Both the position numbers and the translations under genes were made by a program. This document shows, in pieces, positions 16,638-24,948 of a stretch of DNA of 45,125 bases; the stretch's first letter is position 1; the number at the start of each line of letters is the position of its first letter. This DNA comes from Bacteroidota bacterium (GTDB taxonomy: Bacteria > Bacteroidota > Bacteroidia > AKYH767-A > 2013-40CM-41-45), in contig JADKIH010000019.1 of NCBI GenBank assembly GCA_016721305.1, forward strand, positions 1 through 45,125. The letters run 5' to 3'. Below the pieces are notes generated by a model, which saw only the letters and a program-made list of their open reading frames with translations, ran no database searches and was not told the DNA's origin.

Positions 16638-19607
16638 ATGGCAGAAGCAGAAAAGACGATACGATTAAGTAAAGCGATCAAAGAATTCAATTTGAGTATG
16701 GACCACATTGTGGACTATCTCTCGAAAAAAGGATTCAAGATTGAAAGCAATCCCAACACGAAGTTGCCGGGAGATGCCTATGCTTTGCTCCAGAAGGAGT
16801 TTCAAAGCGATAAATCGGCGAAAGAAGAAGCCCAGCAACTCTCTCAGAGCAAAATGAAGAAGGATGCTCCGCTGGTTCTCGATGCTGAAGAGCGTCCGAA
16901 GACTGCTGCCGGTCGTAAGGACGATGAGTCGAAAGAAATTCTGATCAAGAATATCGGATCGAAAGATTTCGCGAAAGAAGAAGAAGCTCCTAAGGCTGAG
17001 AAGAAGACGAAGGAGAAAGAGGTTATCAAAGCTAAAGCTGAGAAAGTAGAAGGTCCGAAAGTTTTGGGCACTATAGATCTCGAAACAGAAGCCGGTAAGA
17101 AAAAGAAAGCAACAAAAGCGAAGGAAGAAGAAGTTCCTGAAGCTCCGAAAGAAGAACCGGTTGCAGAGAAACCTAAGAAAGTAGTTAAGAAAAAAACGGA
17201 AGAAGAAATAGCTGCTGAGACTCCGGTTGAAGTAAAAGCCGAAGCTCCGGTTGAAGTTCCTGTTCCTGTTGCTCCGACACCGGTGGTGGAAGCACCTCCT
17301 GTTGTTGCTGAAGTAAAAATAGAAGAACCAAAAGCCGAAGTATCAGGGCCGTCTTCTGAATTACCTCCGCCAGCAGAACCGGAAGCACCTACTGCTGAGC
17401 CTGAGAAAGATGATATTCACCGTATCAAAATCACGAAGCTCACAGGTCCGACAGTTCTCGGTAAAATCGAATTACCTGTTGATCCTCCAAAACGCAAGCC
17501 GGTGGCTTCGTCGACAGGATCGGTAGACGATAAAAACAAAAAGAAAAGAAAACGTACGGAGAGAAAAGGTTCACCTGTTCCTCCGGATAATAACAATCGT
17601 CCGCAGCAAGGCGGCGGAAATCGTCCGGGTGGACAAGGACAATCGCGTCCTCCGCACCGTGGTGGCCCGCCAAATCGTAACGCGCCATCTACTCCGAAGG
17701 CAGAACCAACGGAAAAAGAAATTCAGGATCAGATTAAAGCAACGCTTGCACGTTTGAGCGGAAGTGGAAAATCGAAGTCTTCGAAGATGCGTAAAGCACG
17801 TCGTGACGAGCGTAACACAGAAAAAGAAGCACAAGCAGCAGAACAAAAAGAGAATAAGGTAATTCAGGTAACAGAATTGGTAACGGCGAATGATTTAGGC
17901 CGAATGATGGATGTGTCGGTTACCAACATTATCTCTGCATGTATGTCGCTCGGTATCTTCGTATCAATCAACCAACGTCTCGATGCTGAAACGCTCACCG
18001 TTGTTGCCGAAGAGTTCGGTTACAAAGTTGAATTCGTTGCAGCCGATGTACAGGAAACAATTGGTACGGAAGAAGACAAGCCGGAAGATTTAATTCCGCG
18101 CTCACCGATCGTTACCGTTATGGGTCACGTCGATCACGGTAAAACATCACTCCTCGATTACATTCGTAAAGCCAACGTTATTGCCGGTGAGGCCGGTGGT
18201 ATCACGCAGCACATTGGTGCGTACGAAGTGATGCTGGAGAATCAAAAGAAAATCACCTTCCTCGATACACCGGGTCACGAAGCCTTCACGGCGATGCGTG
18301 CTCGTGGTGCGAAAGTTACCGACGTTGCCATCATCGTGATAGCGGCCGACGATAGCGTCATGCCACAAACGATTGAAGCGATCAACCACGCACAAGCTGC
18401 AAACGTACCAATGGTATTTGCCATCAACAAGGTTGATAAGCCTGATGCAAATCCTGAGCGTATCAAGGAACAATTAGCGAAAATGAACATCCTCGTCGAA
18501 GACTGGGGTGGAAAATATCAGTGCCAGGAAATCAGCGCGAAGAAAGGAATGAACGTCGATGCATTGCTTGAAAAAGTATTGCTCGAAGCCGAACTCCTCG
18601 ATTTGAAAGCGAATCCGAATCGTCGTGCTAACGGTACCGTTATCGAGTCGATGCTCGACAAAGGTCGCGGTTATGTAATGACGGTGTTGGTACAAGGCGG
18701 AACACTGAAAGTGGGAGACATCCTTCTGGCAGGTTGTTATTCAGGTCGTGTAAAAGCCCTGTATAACGAACGCGGTTTCCGTATCAAAGAAGCAGGACCA
18801 TCGGCTCCGGCGCAGGTTCTCGGTATGACGGGAGCACCGCAGGCAGGTGACTTGTTCAATGTAATGGAAGACGAACGCGAAGCACGCGACATTGCGAACA
18901 AACGTTTGCAATTACAACGTGAGCAAGGTATTCGTACTCACAAACACATTACACTCGATGAAATCGGTCGTCGTTTGGCAATCGGAAACTTCAAGGAGCT
19001 TAACGTTATCGTTAAAGGTGACGTGGACGGTTCAATCGAAGCCCTTGCCGATTCATTACTGAAATTATCTACAGGCGAAATTCAAATTAACATCATCCAT
19101 AAATCAGTCGGAGCAATCACTGAAAGCGACGTACTCCTTGCTTCGGCATCGAATGCGATTGTAATCGGCTTCCAGGTTCGTCCATCGGTAAATGCACGTA
19201 AGCTTGCCGAGAACGAGCAGATTGAAATCCGCCTCTACTCTATCATCTACGATGCGATCAACGAATTGAAAGCAGCGATGGAAGGCATGTTGGCTCCGGA
19301 ATTCCAGGAGAAGATTGTGGGTAATATTGAAATCCGCGAGACATTCAAGATTCCGAAAATCGGTACGATTGCCGGTTGTATGGTACTCGACGGAAAATTA
19401 TCACGTAACACTAAAGTTCGCGTTGTTCGCGACGGTATCGTAGTTCACTCCGGCGAACTCGCATCACTCAAACGTTTCAAAGACGATGTAAAAGAAGTAT
19501 CGGCAGGCTACGAATGCGGTCTGAGCGTATCCAACTTCAACGACATCAAGATTGGCGATATTATCGAGGGGTATGAGCAGGTGGCGGTGAAGCGGACTTT
19601 GGCTTAA
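16638..19607 (+). CDS. infB: Translation initiation factor IF-2
   Basis: GTPase that brings fMet-tRNA to the 30S subunit. 989 residues. N-terminal IF2_N subdomain (RLSKAIKEFNLSMDHIVDYL) is followed by a ~330-residue Lys/Glu/Ala/Pro-rich linker typical of Bacteroidota, then a second IF2_N (VTELVTANDLGRMMDVSV). The G domain has G1 GHVDHGKTS from residue 496, switch I GITQHIGAYEV, G3 DTPGHEAF, and G4 NKVDK. Domains II-IV follow to the C-terminus (LKRFKDDVKEV, GDIIEGYEQVAVKRTLA). It is 91 bases after nusA, in the same operon. The stop TAA directly abuts an AGCTAATT repeat, and a terminator follows. Confidence 0.98.
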   Translation: MAEAEKTIRLSKAIKEFNLSMDHIVDYLSKKGFKIESNPNTKLPGDAYALLQKEFQSDKSAKEEAQQLSQSKMKKDAPLVLDAEERPKTAAGRKDDESKEILIKNIGSKDFAKEEEAPKAEKKTKEKEVIKAKAEKVEGPKVLGTIDLETEAGKKKKATKAKEEEVPEAPKEEPVAEKPKKVVKKKTEEEIAAETPVEVKAEAPVEVPVPVAPTPVVEAPPVVAEVKIEEPKAEVSGPSSELPPPAEPEAPTAEPEKDDIHRIKITKLTGPTVLGKIELPVDPPKRKPVASSTGSVDDKNKKKRKRTERKGSPVPPDNNNRPQQGGGNRPGGQGQSRPPHRGGPPNRNAPSTPKAEPTEKEIQDQIKATLARLSGSGKSKSSKMRKARRDERNTEKEAQAAEQKENKVIQVTELVTANDLGRMMDVSVTNIISACMSLGIFVSINQRLDAETLTVVAEEFGYKVEFVAADVQETIGTEEDKPEDLIPRSPIVTVMGHVDHGKTSLLDYIRKANVIAGEAGGITQHIGAYEVMLENQKKITFLDTPGHEAFTAMRARGAKVTDVAIIVIAADDSVMPQTIEAINHAQAANVPMVFAINKVDKPDANPERIKEQLAKMNILVEDWGGKYQCQEISAKKGMNVDALLEKVLLEAELLDLKANPNRRANGTVIESMLDKGRGYVMTVLVQGGTLKVGDILLAGCYSGRVKALYNERGFRIKEAGPSAPAQVLGMTGAPQAGDLFNVMEDEREARDIANKRLQLQREQGIRTHKHITLDEIGRRLAIGNFKELNVIVKGDVDGSIEALADSLLKLSTGEIQINIIHKSVGAITESDVLLASASNAIVIGFQVRPSVNARKLAENEQIEIRLYSIIYDAINELKAAMEGMLAPEFQEKIVGNIEIRETFKIPKIGTIAGCMVLDGKLSRNTKVRVVRDGIVVHSGELASLKRFKDDVKEVSAGYECGLSVSNFNDIKIGDIIEGYEQVAVKRTLA

Positions 19608-19829
19608 ATTAGCTAATTAGCTAATGATGAAATACGGAGGCTGCTTTCTTTGAAGGCAGCCTTTTTTTAATTAGCTGATTTGGCGATTAGCTGATTTGCT
19701 AATGGCGACAAAAGCATACAAACTACATCCTAAGAAGTCATTGAACTCATTTTTTCTTCACAGTAGAAATATACAATTGGCTTGGTTCAACGCAAATCAG
19801 CTAATCAGCTAATCGTCAAATCAGCTAAT
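19606..19829. repeat. AGCTAATT repeat blocks flanking infB and SPOR gene 3' ends
   Basis: Blocks at 19606-19627, 19669-19702 and 19793-19829. The first starts at the infB stop. The last ends at the stop of the - strand SPOR gene (TGA directly followed by TTAGCTGATTTGACG). The unique ~90-bp spacer 19703-19792 has no gene. The 19669-19702 and 19793-19829 blocks are an inverted pair. Confidence 0.85.
19638..19668 (+). terminator. Rho-independent terminator of the rimP-nusA-infB operon
   Basis: AGGCTGC (19638-19644), an 11-base loop, GCAGCCT (19656-19662), then seven Ts. It sits between two AGCTAATT blocks, 30 bases after the infB stop. Confidence 0.88.
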
Positions 19830-20246
19830 CATTTAACAGGAGGCAACTTCACATCCTCCGGCACAATAAAAGAAGTAGGAAAAACGCCGTTGATTTCTTT
19901 GAGGAAATTTTGTGCTTCGTAGCGGCTGCGGAAATCGCCGATGCGGACTTTGAAGTTGGGTTGTTGATACGTCAGGTATGCGCTGACATTCGGGTAGCGG
20001 GAAGAAAAATCGATCTTTACTTCAGTCGCCTTCTGACGATTCCCTCCGAAATAAATCTGGATGCGATAACCCACCATGGTAGGATTCGCCAGATTTTGCT
20101 TTTTTCTGCTTATCGACTAATTCCTCAAAACGATTATCTGCTTTTATAGTGAGCGTACTGTCAGCATTCGAAGTCGTAACCGTCTTCTGCGCAATTGCAG
20201 TAGAAACCGATAAAACAAATAACAGAAGGAGAAGCCGGATTTTCAT
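19829..20246 (-). CDS. Secreted SPOR-domain protein, one frameshift
   Basis: Signal peptide MKIRLLLLLFVLSVSTAIAQ, a short linker, then an SPOR domain (peptidoglycan-binding, found in proteins at division or remodelling sites). Its core is TMVGYRIQIYFGGNRQKA, VSAYLTYQQPNFKVRIGDF, and SRYEAQNFLKEINGVFPTSFIV. The frame changes at ~20090, where a run of four A reads as one A too many: EELVDKQKKANLANPTMVGY after correction. Total ~138 residues. A TAAATTTG -7 box lies at 20251-20258 on the - strand. Likely periplasmic. Confidence 0.85.
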
Positions 20247-20250
20247 AGAG

Positions 20251-20258
20251 CAAATTTA
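20251..20258 (-). promoter_or_regulatory. -7 promoter box for the SPOR gene
   Basis: TAAATTTG on the - strand, five bases before the ATG, an exact TAnnTTTG. The upstream -33 region is the TTCAARG repeat, whose reverse complement has a TTG or TTTG every seven bases, but none at the canonical spacing of 19-20. Confidence 0.4.
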
Positions 20259-20268
20259 GGATTTTTTT

Positions 20269-20536
20269 GTTCAAGGTTTAATGTTCAAGGTTCAAAGTTC
20301 AAGGTTTAAGGTTCAAGGTTCAAAGTTCAAAGTTCAAAGTTTAAAGTTTAAAGTTTAAGGGTTAGGGGTTAATAATTCGGGGTTTGGGGTTTAGGAAATT
20401 CGGGGAAGGTTAAACGAATTCTTAAATGAAATAATTGGGGAAGGTGTTAAAAGGTTACAATAGGACTCAAAATTGAGGAATAGTTCACGAAAATATCCAC
20501 TAAATTGCCAAAACGTTGAACTTTGAACCTTGAACA
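20269..20536. repeat. TTCAARG repeat block and inverted partner
   Basis: 20269-20365 holds ~12 copies of TTCAAGG, TTCAAAG and TTTAAAG, running into GTTAGGGGTTAA and GGGGTTTGGGGTTTAGG. 20515-20536 holds three reverse-complement copies (GAACTTTGAACCTTGAAC) directly before the YjbR start. Between them lie ~150 bp with no gene. This is the same head-to-head layout as at 729-1180. Confidence 0.85.
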
Positions 20537-20539
20537 TAA

Positions 20540-20869
20540 ATGAACATCGAAGACATCCGCGAATTCTGCCTCTCCCTTCCCAAAGCCGAGGAAGCTATGC
20601 CCTTTGGCGACGATCTGATCGTATTTAAAATCGGAGGAAAGATCTTTTTATTGTTGCCGCTCGATGAAGACTCGCTCCGTTTCAATGTAAAATGCGATCC
20701 CGAAAAAGCCATTGAATTACGCGCCGAATACCCATGTGTTCAACCCGGCTATCACATGAATAAAAAGCACTGGAATACCGTGCACGTTGATGGATCGGCG
20801 ACGGATGAGTTGGTGAAGGAATGGATCCGGCATTCCTATGATCTGGTTAAGCCTAAAAAAAAATCTTAG
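20540..20869 (+). CDS. MmcQ/YjbR family protein
   Basis: 109 residues. Family pattern is clear: MNIEDIREFCLSLPKAEE, MPFGDDLIVFKIGGKIFLLL, FNVKCDPEKAIELRAEYP, and PGYHMNKKHWNTVHVDG, then a helix EWIRHSYDLV. The fold (CyaY-like, double-wing) is known from structures of the family; DNA binding has been proposed but the role is unclear. It has no evident partner. The TAG stop arises within the CTTAGTGTC repeat that follows. Confidence 0.9.
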   Translation: MNIEDIREFCLSLPKAEEAMPFGDDLIVFKIGGKIFLLLPLDEDSLRFNVKCDPEKAIELRAEYPCVQPGYHMNKKHWNTVHVDGSATDELVKEWIRHSYDLVKPKKKS

Positions 20870-20904
20870 TGTCTTAGTGTTAAAAAATAAACACTAAGAC
20901 ACTA
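20865..20904. terminator. ACACTAAG-word hairpin at YjbR 3' end
   Basis: CTTAGTGTCTTAGTGTT (20865-20881) pairs with AACACTAAGACACTAG (20889-20904) around an A-rich loop: a ~16-bp stem built from an 8-bp word. The YjbR stop codon is inside the left arm. It has the shape of a bidirectional terminator, although the U-tract is in the loop and not after the stem. Confidence 0.7.
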
Positions 20905-20999
20905 GATTAATAAGTAATACTGTATTGTCAATAACCCCATCTGAGCCACGTAATTCCCCACTTGTTTTTTTCGGATATTTGGGTACTTATCCATCTGCC

Positions 21000-21587
21000 A
21001 TGAAACGCATACTGAATTACTTCCTGCAAGGCTTACTTTTCGTTGTTCCTGTTGTAGTGACATTTTATGTTCTCATTAAAGTCATTTTCTGGATCGACGG
21101 GCTCTTGCCGTTTCAGATTCCGATCAAGGTGCCTGGAATTGAAAAGTTGGAAATTCCGGGACTGGGCTTGCTTACGATCTTCCTGACGGTAGCGGCAATT
21201 GGTTATTTCGGCGGACGATATATTCGGAATCCGTTTTTCTCTTATTTCGAGAAAATGGTGACCAAAGCACCTTTGATCAAACTGATTTACTCATCAGTAA
21301 AAGATCTGATCGAAGCATTCGTAGGTGAGAAGAAACGTTTTAACACGCCTGTTTTAGTTCGTCTGGAAAAAGATTCAGAAATTCATCGAATAGGTTTTAT
21401 CACTCAGGAAGATCTTTCTGAAATCGGTTTACAGGAAAAAATGGTCGCTGTTTATCTGCCCTTCTCATACAGCTTCGCCGGTGAACTCATTATTTTACCG
21501 AAAGAAAATATTCGCGCCATCGATGCGTCCGGAACCGATATGATGAAGTTCATTATTTCAGGTGGTGTAACTGAGATCAAAGAATAA
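21000..21587 (+). CDS. DUF502 family membrane protein
   Basis: 195 residues from the ATG at 21000; an upstream in-frame extension to 20925 is unlikely. Two transmembrane helices are visible: ILNYFLQGLLFVVPVVVTFY and GLGLLTIFLTVAAIGYFGG. The family signature follows: PLIKLIYSSVKDLIEAFVG, then a soluble C-terminal beta domain (VLVRLEKDSEIHRIGFIT, YLPFSYSFAGELIILP). It probably sits in the inner membrane; no biochemical role is established for the family. The next gene starts six bases after the stop, so it is probably co-transcribed with the potassium-channel gene. Confidence 0.9.
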   Translation: MKRILNYFLQGLLFVVPVVVTFYVLIKVIFWIDGLLPFQIPIKVPGIEKLEIPGLGLLTIFLTVAAIGYFGGRYIRNPFFSYFEKMVTKAPLIKLIYSSVKDLIEAFVGEKKRFNTPVLVRLEKDSEIHRIGFITQEDLSEIGLQEKMVAVYLPFSYSFAGELIILPKENIRAIDASGTDMMKFIISGGVTEIKE

Positions 21588-21593
21588 TTACGC

Positions 21594-22565
21594 ATGGCCA
21601 TTCGCAGACGAATATTTAAGCAAGACGAATACCGTGAAACCGGCTTTGGGAATAAAGTGGTTGAAGACGGACAGCGATTGATGAACAAAGACGGACTGAG
21701 CAATGTTCATCGTACCGGTTTACCTTTTTACAAATCAACTAATCTGTATCACGAGCTCATAACCATGCCATGGTTAAAATTCCTGATATTGGTTTTTTCG
21801 CTCTATACATTTTTTACCGTACTATTTGCTGTGATTTATTACGTTGGTGATCCTTCGAATATCAGCGGAATGATGTACGAAAATGAAACGGATAAATTCT
21901 TTGAGATTCTGTTCTTCAGTGCTCAGTCGTTAACTACCGTAGGTTATGGTCGATTAAATCCAACCGGCGTTTTTAATAGTTCTATCGCCGCCATTGAATC
22001 GATGATCGGACTGTTGGGTTTTGCGCTCGCTACGGGCTTACTTTACGGACGCTTCTCTCGTCCTGTTGCCAGAGTGCTCTTTAGTAAACATGGATTAATT
22101 GCCCCATACAAAGGCTTCACTGCATTCATGATTCGTGTTGCCAATAAAAACAAAAGCGAACTGCTCGATCCCGAAGCATCTATGATCATGTCGTATGTGC
22201 TCGAAGAGAATGGCGCGAAAGTCAGAAAATTTGCGAATCTAAAACTCGAACTCACACATGTAACATTGCTGACGATGTCGTGGACGATAGTACATCCGAT
22301 CGATGAAGAAAGTCCGATGTACGGCTGGTTGGCAGAAGACTACAAAAAGAATAACGTTGAAATTCTAGTCCTTCTAAAAGCATACGAAGAAACTTTCGCA
22401 CAAACCGTTCACGCACGAACTTCGTATAGGCCGGAAGAAATCGTTTTCGGTGCAAAATTTTTACCGATGAGTTCGCCGGGAGAAGATAATTCCGTTATCA
22501 TTGACCTCAAGAAGATTGGGGCGTATGAGGAGGCGGCGTTGTTTGAGCAGGTGACTATTAACTAG
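21594..22565 (+). CDS. Inward-rectifier K+ channel, KirBac-like
   Basis: 323 residues. After a ~55-residue cytoplasmic N-terminus come TM1 (WLKFLILVFSLYTFFTVLFA), the pore loop with selectivity filter T115-V-G-Y-G119 (SAQSLTTVGYGRLNP), and TM2 (AIESMIGLLGFALATGLLYG). The C-terminal ~170 residues match the immunoglobulin-like cytoplasmic domain of Kir channels (LFSKHGLIAPYKG, FMIRVANKNKSELLDPEA, MSWTIVHPIDEESPMYG). It conducts K+ across the inner membrane; gating ligand unknown. It follows the DUF502 gene with a six-base gap. Confidence 0.94.
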   Translation: MAIRRRIFKQDEYRETGFGNKVVEDGQRLMNKDGLSNVHRTGLPFYKSTNLYHELITMPWLKFLILVFSLYTFFTVLFAVIYYVGDPSNISGMMYENETDKFFEILFFSAQSLTTVGYGRLNPTGVFNSSIAAIESMIGLLGFALATGLLYGRFSRPVARVLFSKHGLIAPYKGFTAFMIRVANKNKSELLDPEASMIMSYVLEENGAKVRKFANLKLELTHVTLLTMSWTIVHPIDEESPMYGWLAEDYKKNNVEILVLLKAYEETFAQTVHARTSYRPEEIVFGAKFLPMSSPGEDNSVIIDLKKIGAYEEAALFEQVTIN

Positions 22566-22584
22566 TAAGCTGATGCGGTACGAT

Positions 22585-22730
22585 GATTAGCTGATGAGCT
22601 AATTAGCTAATGAAGTGTGAGTGTGAGAATGGGCCGTTATGGCACCTCGTAAAAATCGTTGAGTAAGAGTAAGTCATAAAAATATAGCATGCACCATTAG
22701 CTAATTATCACATTAGCTAATTAGCTAATC
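22585..22730. repeat. Inverted pair of AGCTAATT repeat blocks
   Basis: Blocks at 22585-22612 (shortly after the KirBac stop) and 22695-22730 (ending eight bases before the next gene's GTG) flank an 82-bp spacer. This is the same arrangement as at 6808-6913. The spacer has no reading frame. Confidence 0.85.
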
Positions 22731-22738
22731 GAGAAATA

Positions 22739-23731
22739 GTGAAAAAAAAGATCCTAAACACAATTAAATACGTCGCAATTCTGGCAATCGGAATTGGCTT
22801 GTTGATGATGGCTTTGAATAAGCTTGATCTCGATGAGGCGATGAACGAAATCGGGAATGCAAATTTCTTTTGGATCTCTTTATCTATTGTTGCCAGTCTG
22901 GCTTCGTTTTTCAGCAGAGCAATTCGTTGGAATATGCTCATCGAATCGTTTCATAAGAAGCCGACGCTGATGAGTACGAGTACGGCATTAATGATGGGTT
23001 ACTTAGCAAATCTTGCTTTCCCGCGTTTGGGAGAAGTGACGCGTTGCGGAACTCTTGCACGGACCGATAAAGTTCCATTCGACAAATTATTCGGCACGGT
23101 AATTTTTGAACGACTTCTGGATGTGATTTGCTTATTGATATGCATCATTCTCACAGCCTTCATCAACTACGGATTCTTCATGAATTTTGTGAACGAGTAC
23201 ATCAGTCCGAAAGTTCAATTATTTCTCCACTCTCCCGTAACGGCGTCGATTGTGGTAATTGTCTTCCTGGCGCTGGTATGGCTTACGATTCGTTTTGCAA
23301 AATCTTCTAAGTCGAGCGGAAAATTTACAAAGCTCATTAAAGGCTTCGGCGAAGGTTTTACGGCGGTGATGAAAATGAAAAGTCCATTCTGGTTCATCTT
23401 CCACACCGTCTTCATCTGGGTGATGTATTTCTACATGTCGTACTGGTGTTTCAAATCACTCGAAGCCACTCATAATCTCGACTGGCACGCAGGAATGTTG
23501 ATTCTTGTAGCGGGTGCATTAGGAATGAGTGCAGCGGTTAATGGTGGCATTGGAACGTATCATGCCGCCGTGATTGGTGCTTTGATGCTTTATAATGTCG
23601 AGAGCCAGCACGCAACGGTATTTGCCGTTCTCATGCATGGATTGTCGACGATGATTGTTATTATTCTGGGTGGATTATCTTTCTTATATTTATTCCTTAA
23701 AGAACGAAATGCAAACACTAAGCAATCTTGA
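22739..23731 (+). CDS. Flippase-like integral membrane protein (UPF0104 / lysylphosphatidylglycerol synthase TM family)
   Basis: 330 residues with about eight hydrophobic segments, starting YVAILAIGIGLLMMALNKLD and ending IVIILGGLSFLYLFL. Family landmarks are SFFSRAIRWNMLIES, MMGYLANLAFPRLGEVTRCG, FERLLDVICLL, and GALGMSAAVNGGIGTYHAAV. Members are proposed to move lipids or lipid-linked molecules across the inner membrane. A GTG start is used (GTGAAAAAAAAG) with no better ATG. The 3' end overlaps rfaE2 by 23 bases, so the two are translationally coupled. That suggests a shared role in envelope glycolipid synthesis (inference). Confidence 0.9.
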   Translation: MKKKILNTIKYVAILAIGIGLLMMALNKLDLDEAMNEIGNANFFWISLSIVASLASFFSRAIRWNMLIESFHKKPTLMSTSTALMMGYLANLAFPRLGEVTRCGTLARTDKVPFDKLFGTVIFERLLDVICLLICIILTAFINYGFFMNFVNEYISPKVQLFLHSPVTASIVVIVFLALVWLTIRFAKSSKSSGKFTKLIKGFGEGFTAVMKMKSPFWFIFHTVFIWVMYFYMSYWCFKSLEATHNLDWHAGMLILVAGALGMSAAVNGGIGTYHAAVIGALMLYNVESQHATVFAVLMHGLSTMIVIILGGLSFLYLFLKERNANTKQS

Positions 23732-24215
23732 TATTATTCGTAAAAAGATTCACACGCTCGATTCGCTTCGTCACGAATTGAGTCGCTGGCGTTTTCTTTC
23801 GAAGAAGATTGTATTTACAAACGGGTGCTTCGACATCCTCCATCTCGGCCATGTTGATTATCTTTCGAAGGCAGCCGACGAGGGCGACATACTCATTATT
23901 GGTGTCAATACCGATGCGTCGACCTCCCGTTTAAAAGGACCTACTCGTCCTATTAATAATGAGGAGCAAAGGGTTTCATTACTGGCTGCTCTTCATTTTG
24001 TGGATGCCGTCATCCTTTTTGACGAGCCTACACCCCTTGAATTGATCAAATTTGTGCTTCCGGACGTATTAGTGAAAGGTTCTGACTATAATTTGCAGAA
24101 CATCGTCGGGGCCGATGTCGTTCAATCAAACAAGGGCCAGGTAAAAACCATCGAGTTTTTGCCGGGTTATTCGACCACCCGAATTGAGGAAAAGATTCGG
24201 TCAGCCGTAAAGTGA
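23709..24215 (+). CDS. rfaE2: D-glycero-beta-D-manno-heptose 1-phosphate adenylyltransferase
   Basis: 168-residue nucleotidyltransferase that makes ADP-heptose for lipopolysaccharide or other glycans. It corresponds to the C-terminal half of E. coli HldE. Clear motifs are KIVFTNGCFDILHLGHVDYL (HxGH, H45-H48), GVNTDASTSRLKGPTRPINN, LLAALHFVDAVILFDEPTPLE, VLVKGSDYNLQNIVGADVV, and FLPGYSTTRIEEKI (the ST-T nucleotide-binding motif). Start ATG 23709 lies within the end of the flippase-like gene. The kinase partner (HldA/RfaE1) is not in the window. Confidence 0.95.
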   Translation: MQTLSNLDIIRKKIHTLDSLRHELSRWRFLSKKIVFTNGCFDILHLGHVDYLSKAADEGDILIIGVNTDASTSRLKGPTRPINNEEQRVSLLAALHFVDAVILFDEPTPLELIKFVLPDVLVKGSDYNLQNIVGADVVQSNKGQVKTIEFLPGYSTTRIEEKIRSAVK

Positions 24216-24217
24216 AG

Positions 24218-24260
24218 GTATACCATTTCTGATCAAAATTCGAGAAATGAGGGTATATCC
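24218..24260 (+). terminator. Imperfect hairpin after rfaE2
   Basis: CATTTCT (24224-24230) pairs with AGAAATG (24243-24249), extended outward by GGTATACC against GGGTATATCC with a bulge. A second small stem, AAATCCG/CGGATTT, lies at 24266-24292. The T-tract is weak, so termination is a guess. Confidence 0.4.
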
Positions 24261-24351
24261 CGCATAAATCCGATTCCATTTGCCCGGATTTTAATTTGAG
24301 TTGGTATAAAACGTATTGAAAAAAATATAACTTTACATTAAATACTTCGAA

Positions 24352-24762
24352 ATGAAAACATTCCGTCCCCTCCTCTCTTGGATTATGCTTTTAAGCATAA
24401 TTTCCTTGTTCTCGTGCGGAAAAGAAGAGTATCTCAAATCCGAGGCCGGCATTAAAAAGCAGCTAAGTGGCAGCTGGAATCTGGTTCCGATTCCAAGAAC
24501 ATCTCCCGATCAGCTCTGGACGTTCAGCGATGAAACTTTCTCTCGTTTGCAGGGAAGTACCAGCTACGATGGCACGTATTCAGTCAATACAACCATGTTC
24601 AAAGCAGAAATAAAAGTAGAAAACATGCCGATCGTGTCAGGAGAACGCAACTATAACGGTACCTGGCAAATTGTAAGAGTAGACAGTGATTTTCTCATTC
24701 TCGTAAACGATGGCGATGGTACCACAGGTATCACTGAGCTGGAATTCACGAAAAAACAATAA
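24352..24762 (+). CDS. Small lipoprotein, lipocalin-like
   Basis: 136 residues. Signal peptide with lipobox SIISLFSC at ~residue 22, so it is lipid-anchored. The mature part, with KKQLSGSWNLVPIPR and DQLWTFSDETFSRLQG, then YDGTYSV, RNYNGTWQIVRVDSDFLIL and ITELEFTKK, has the beta pattern of the small lipocalin-like proteins common in Bacteroidota. Function unknown. A clear terminator follows. Confidence 0.85.
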   Translation: MKTFRPLLSWIMLLSIISLFSCGKEEYLKSEAGIKKQLSGSWNLVPIPRTSPDQLWTFSDETFSRLQGSTSYDGTYSVNTTMFKAEIKVENMPIVSGERNYNGTWQIVRVDSDFLILVNDGDGTTGITELEFTKKQ

Positions 24763-24787
24763 TATTTGGCCATTCCGGTCAATGGAA

Positions 24788-24820
24788 AACGCTCTCTGTA
24801 ACTCAGGGAGCGTTTTTTTT
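24788..24820 (+). terminator. Rho-independent terminator
   Basis: AACGCTCTCTG pairs with CAGGGAGCGTT (one G-U pair) around TAACT, then a run of T. It lies 25 bases after the lipoprotein stop. Confidence 0.9.
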
Positions 24821-24821
24821 T

Positions 24822-24882
24822 CTTAGTGCCTTAGTGTCTTAGTGGTAAAAAAATATAACCACTAAGACACTAAGACACTAAG
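24822..24882. repeat. 25-bp hairpin of ACACTAAG words
   Basis: 24822-24846 is the reverse complement of 24858-24882 with one mismatch. Both arms are about three copies of CTTAGTGT or its complement, around an A/T loop. It lies between the lipoprotein terminator and radA. Confidence 0.9.
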
Positions 24883-24948
24883 TTATTATATGCAACTTTT
24901 TATGCACATATGCCTCCAAATCGGCTTCAGGTGTTTACTTTTGAAGCT

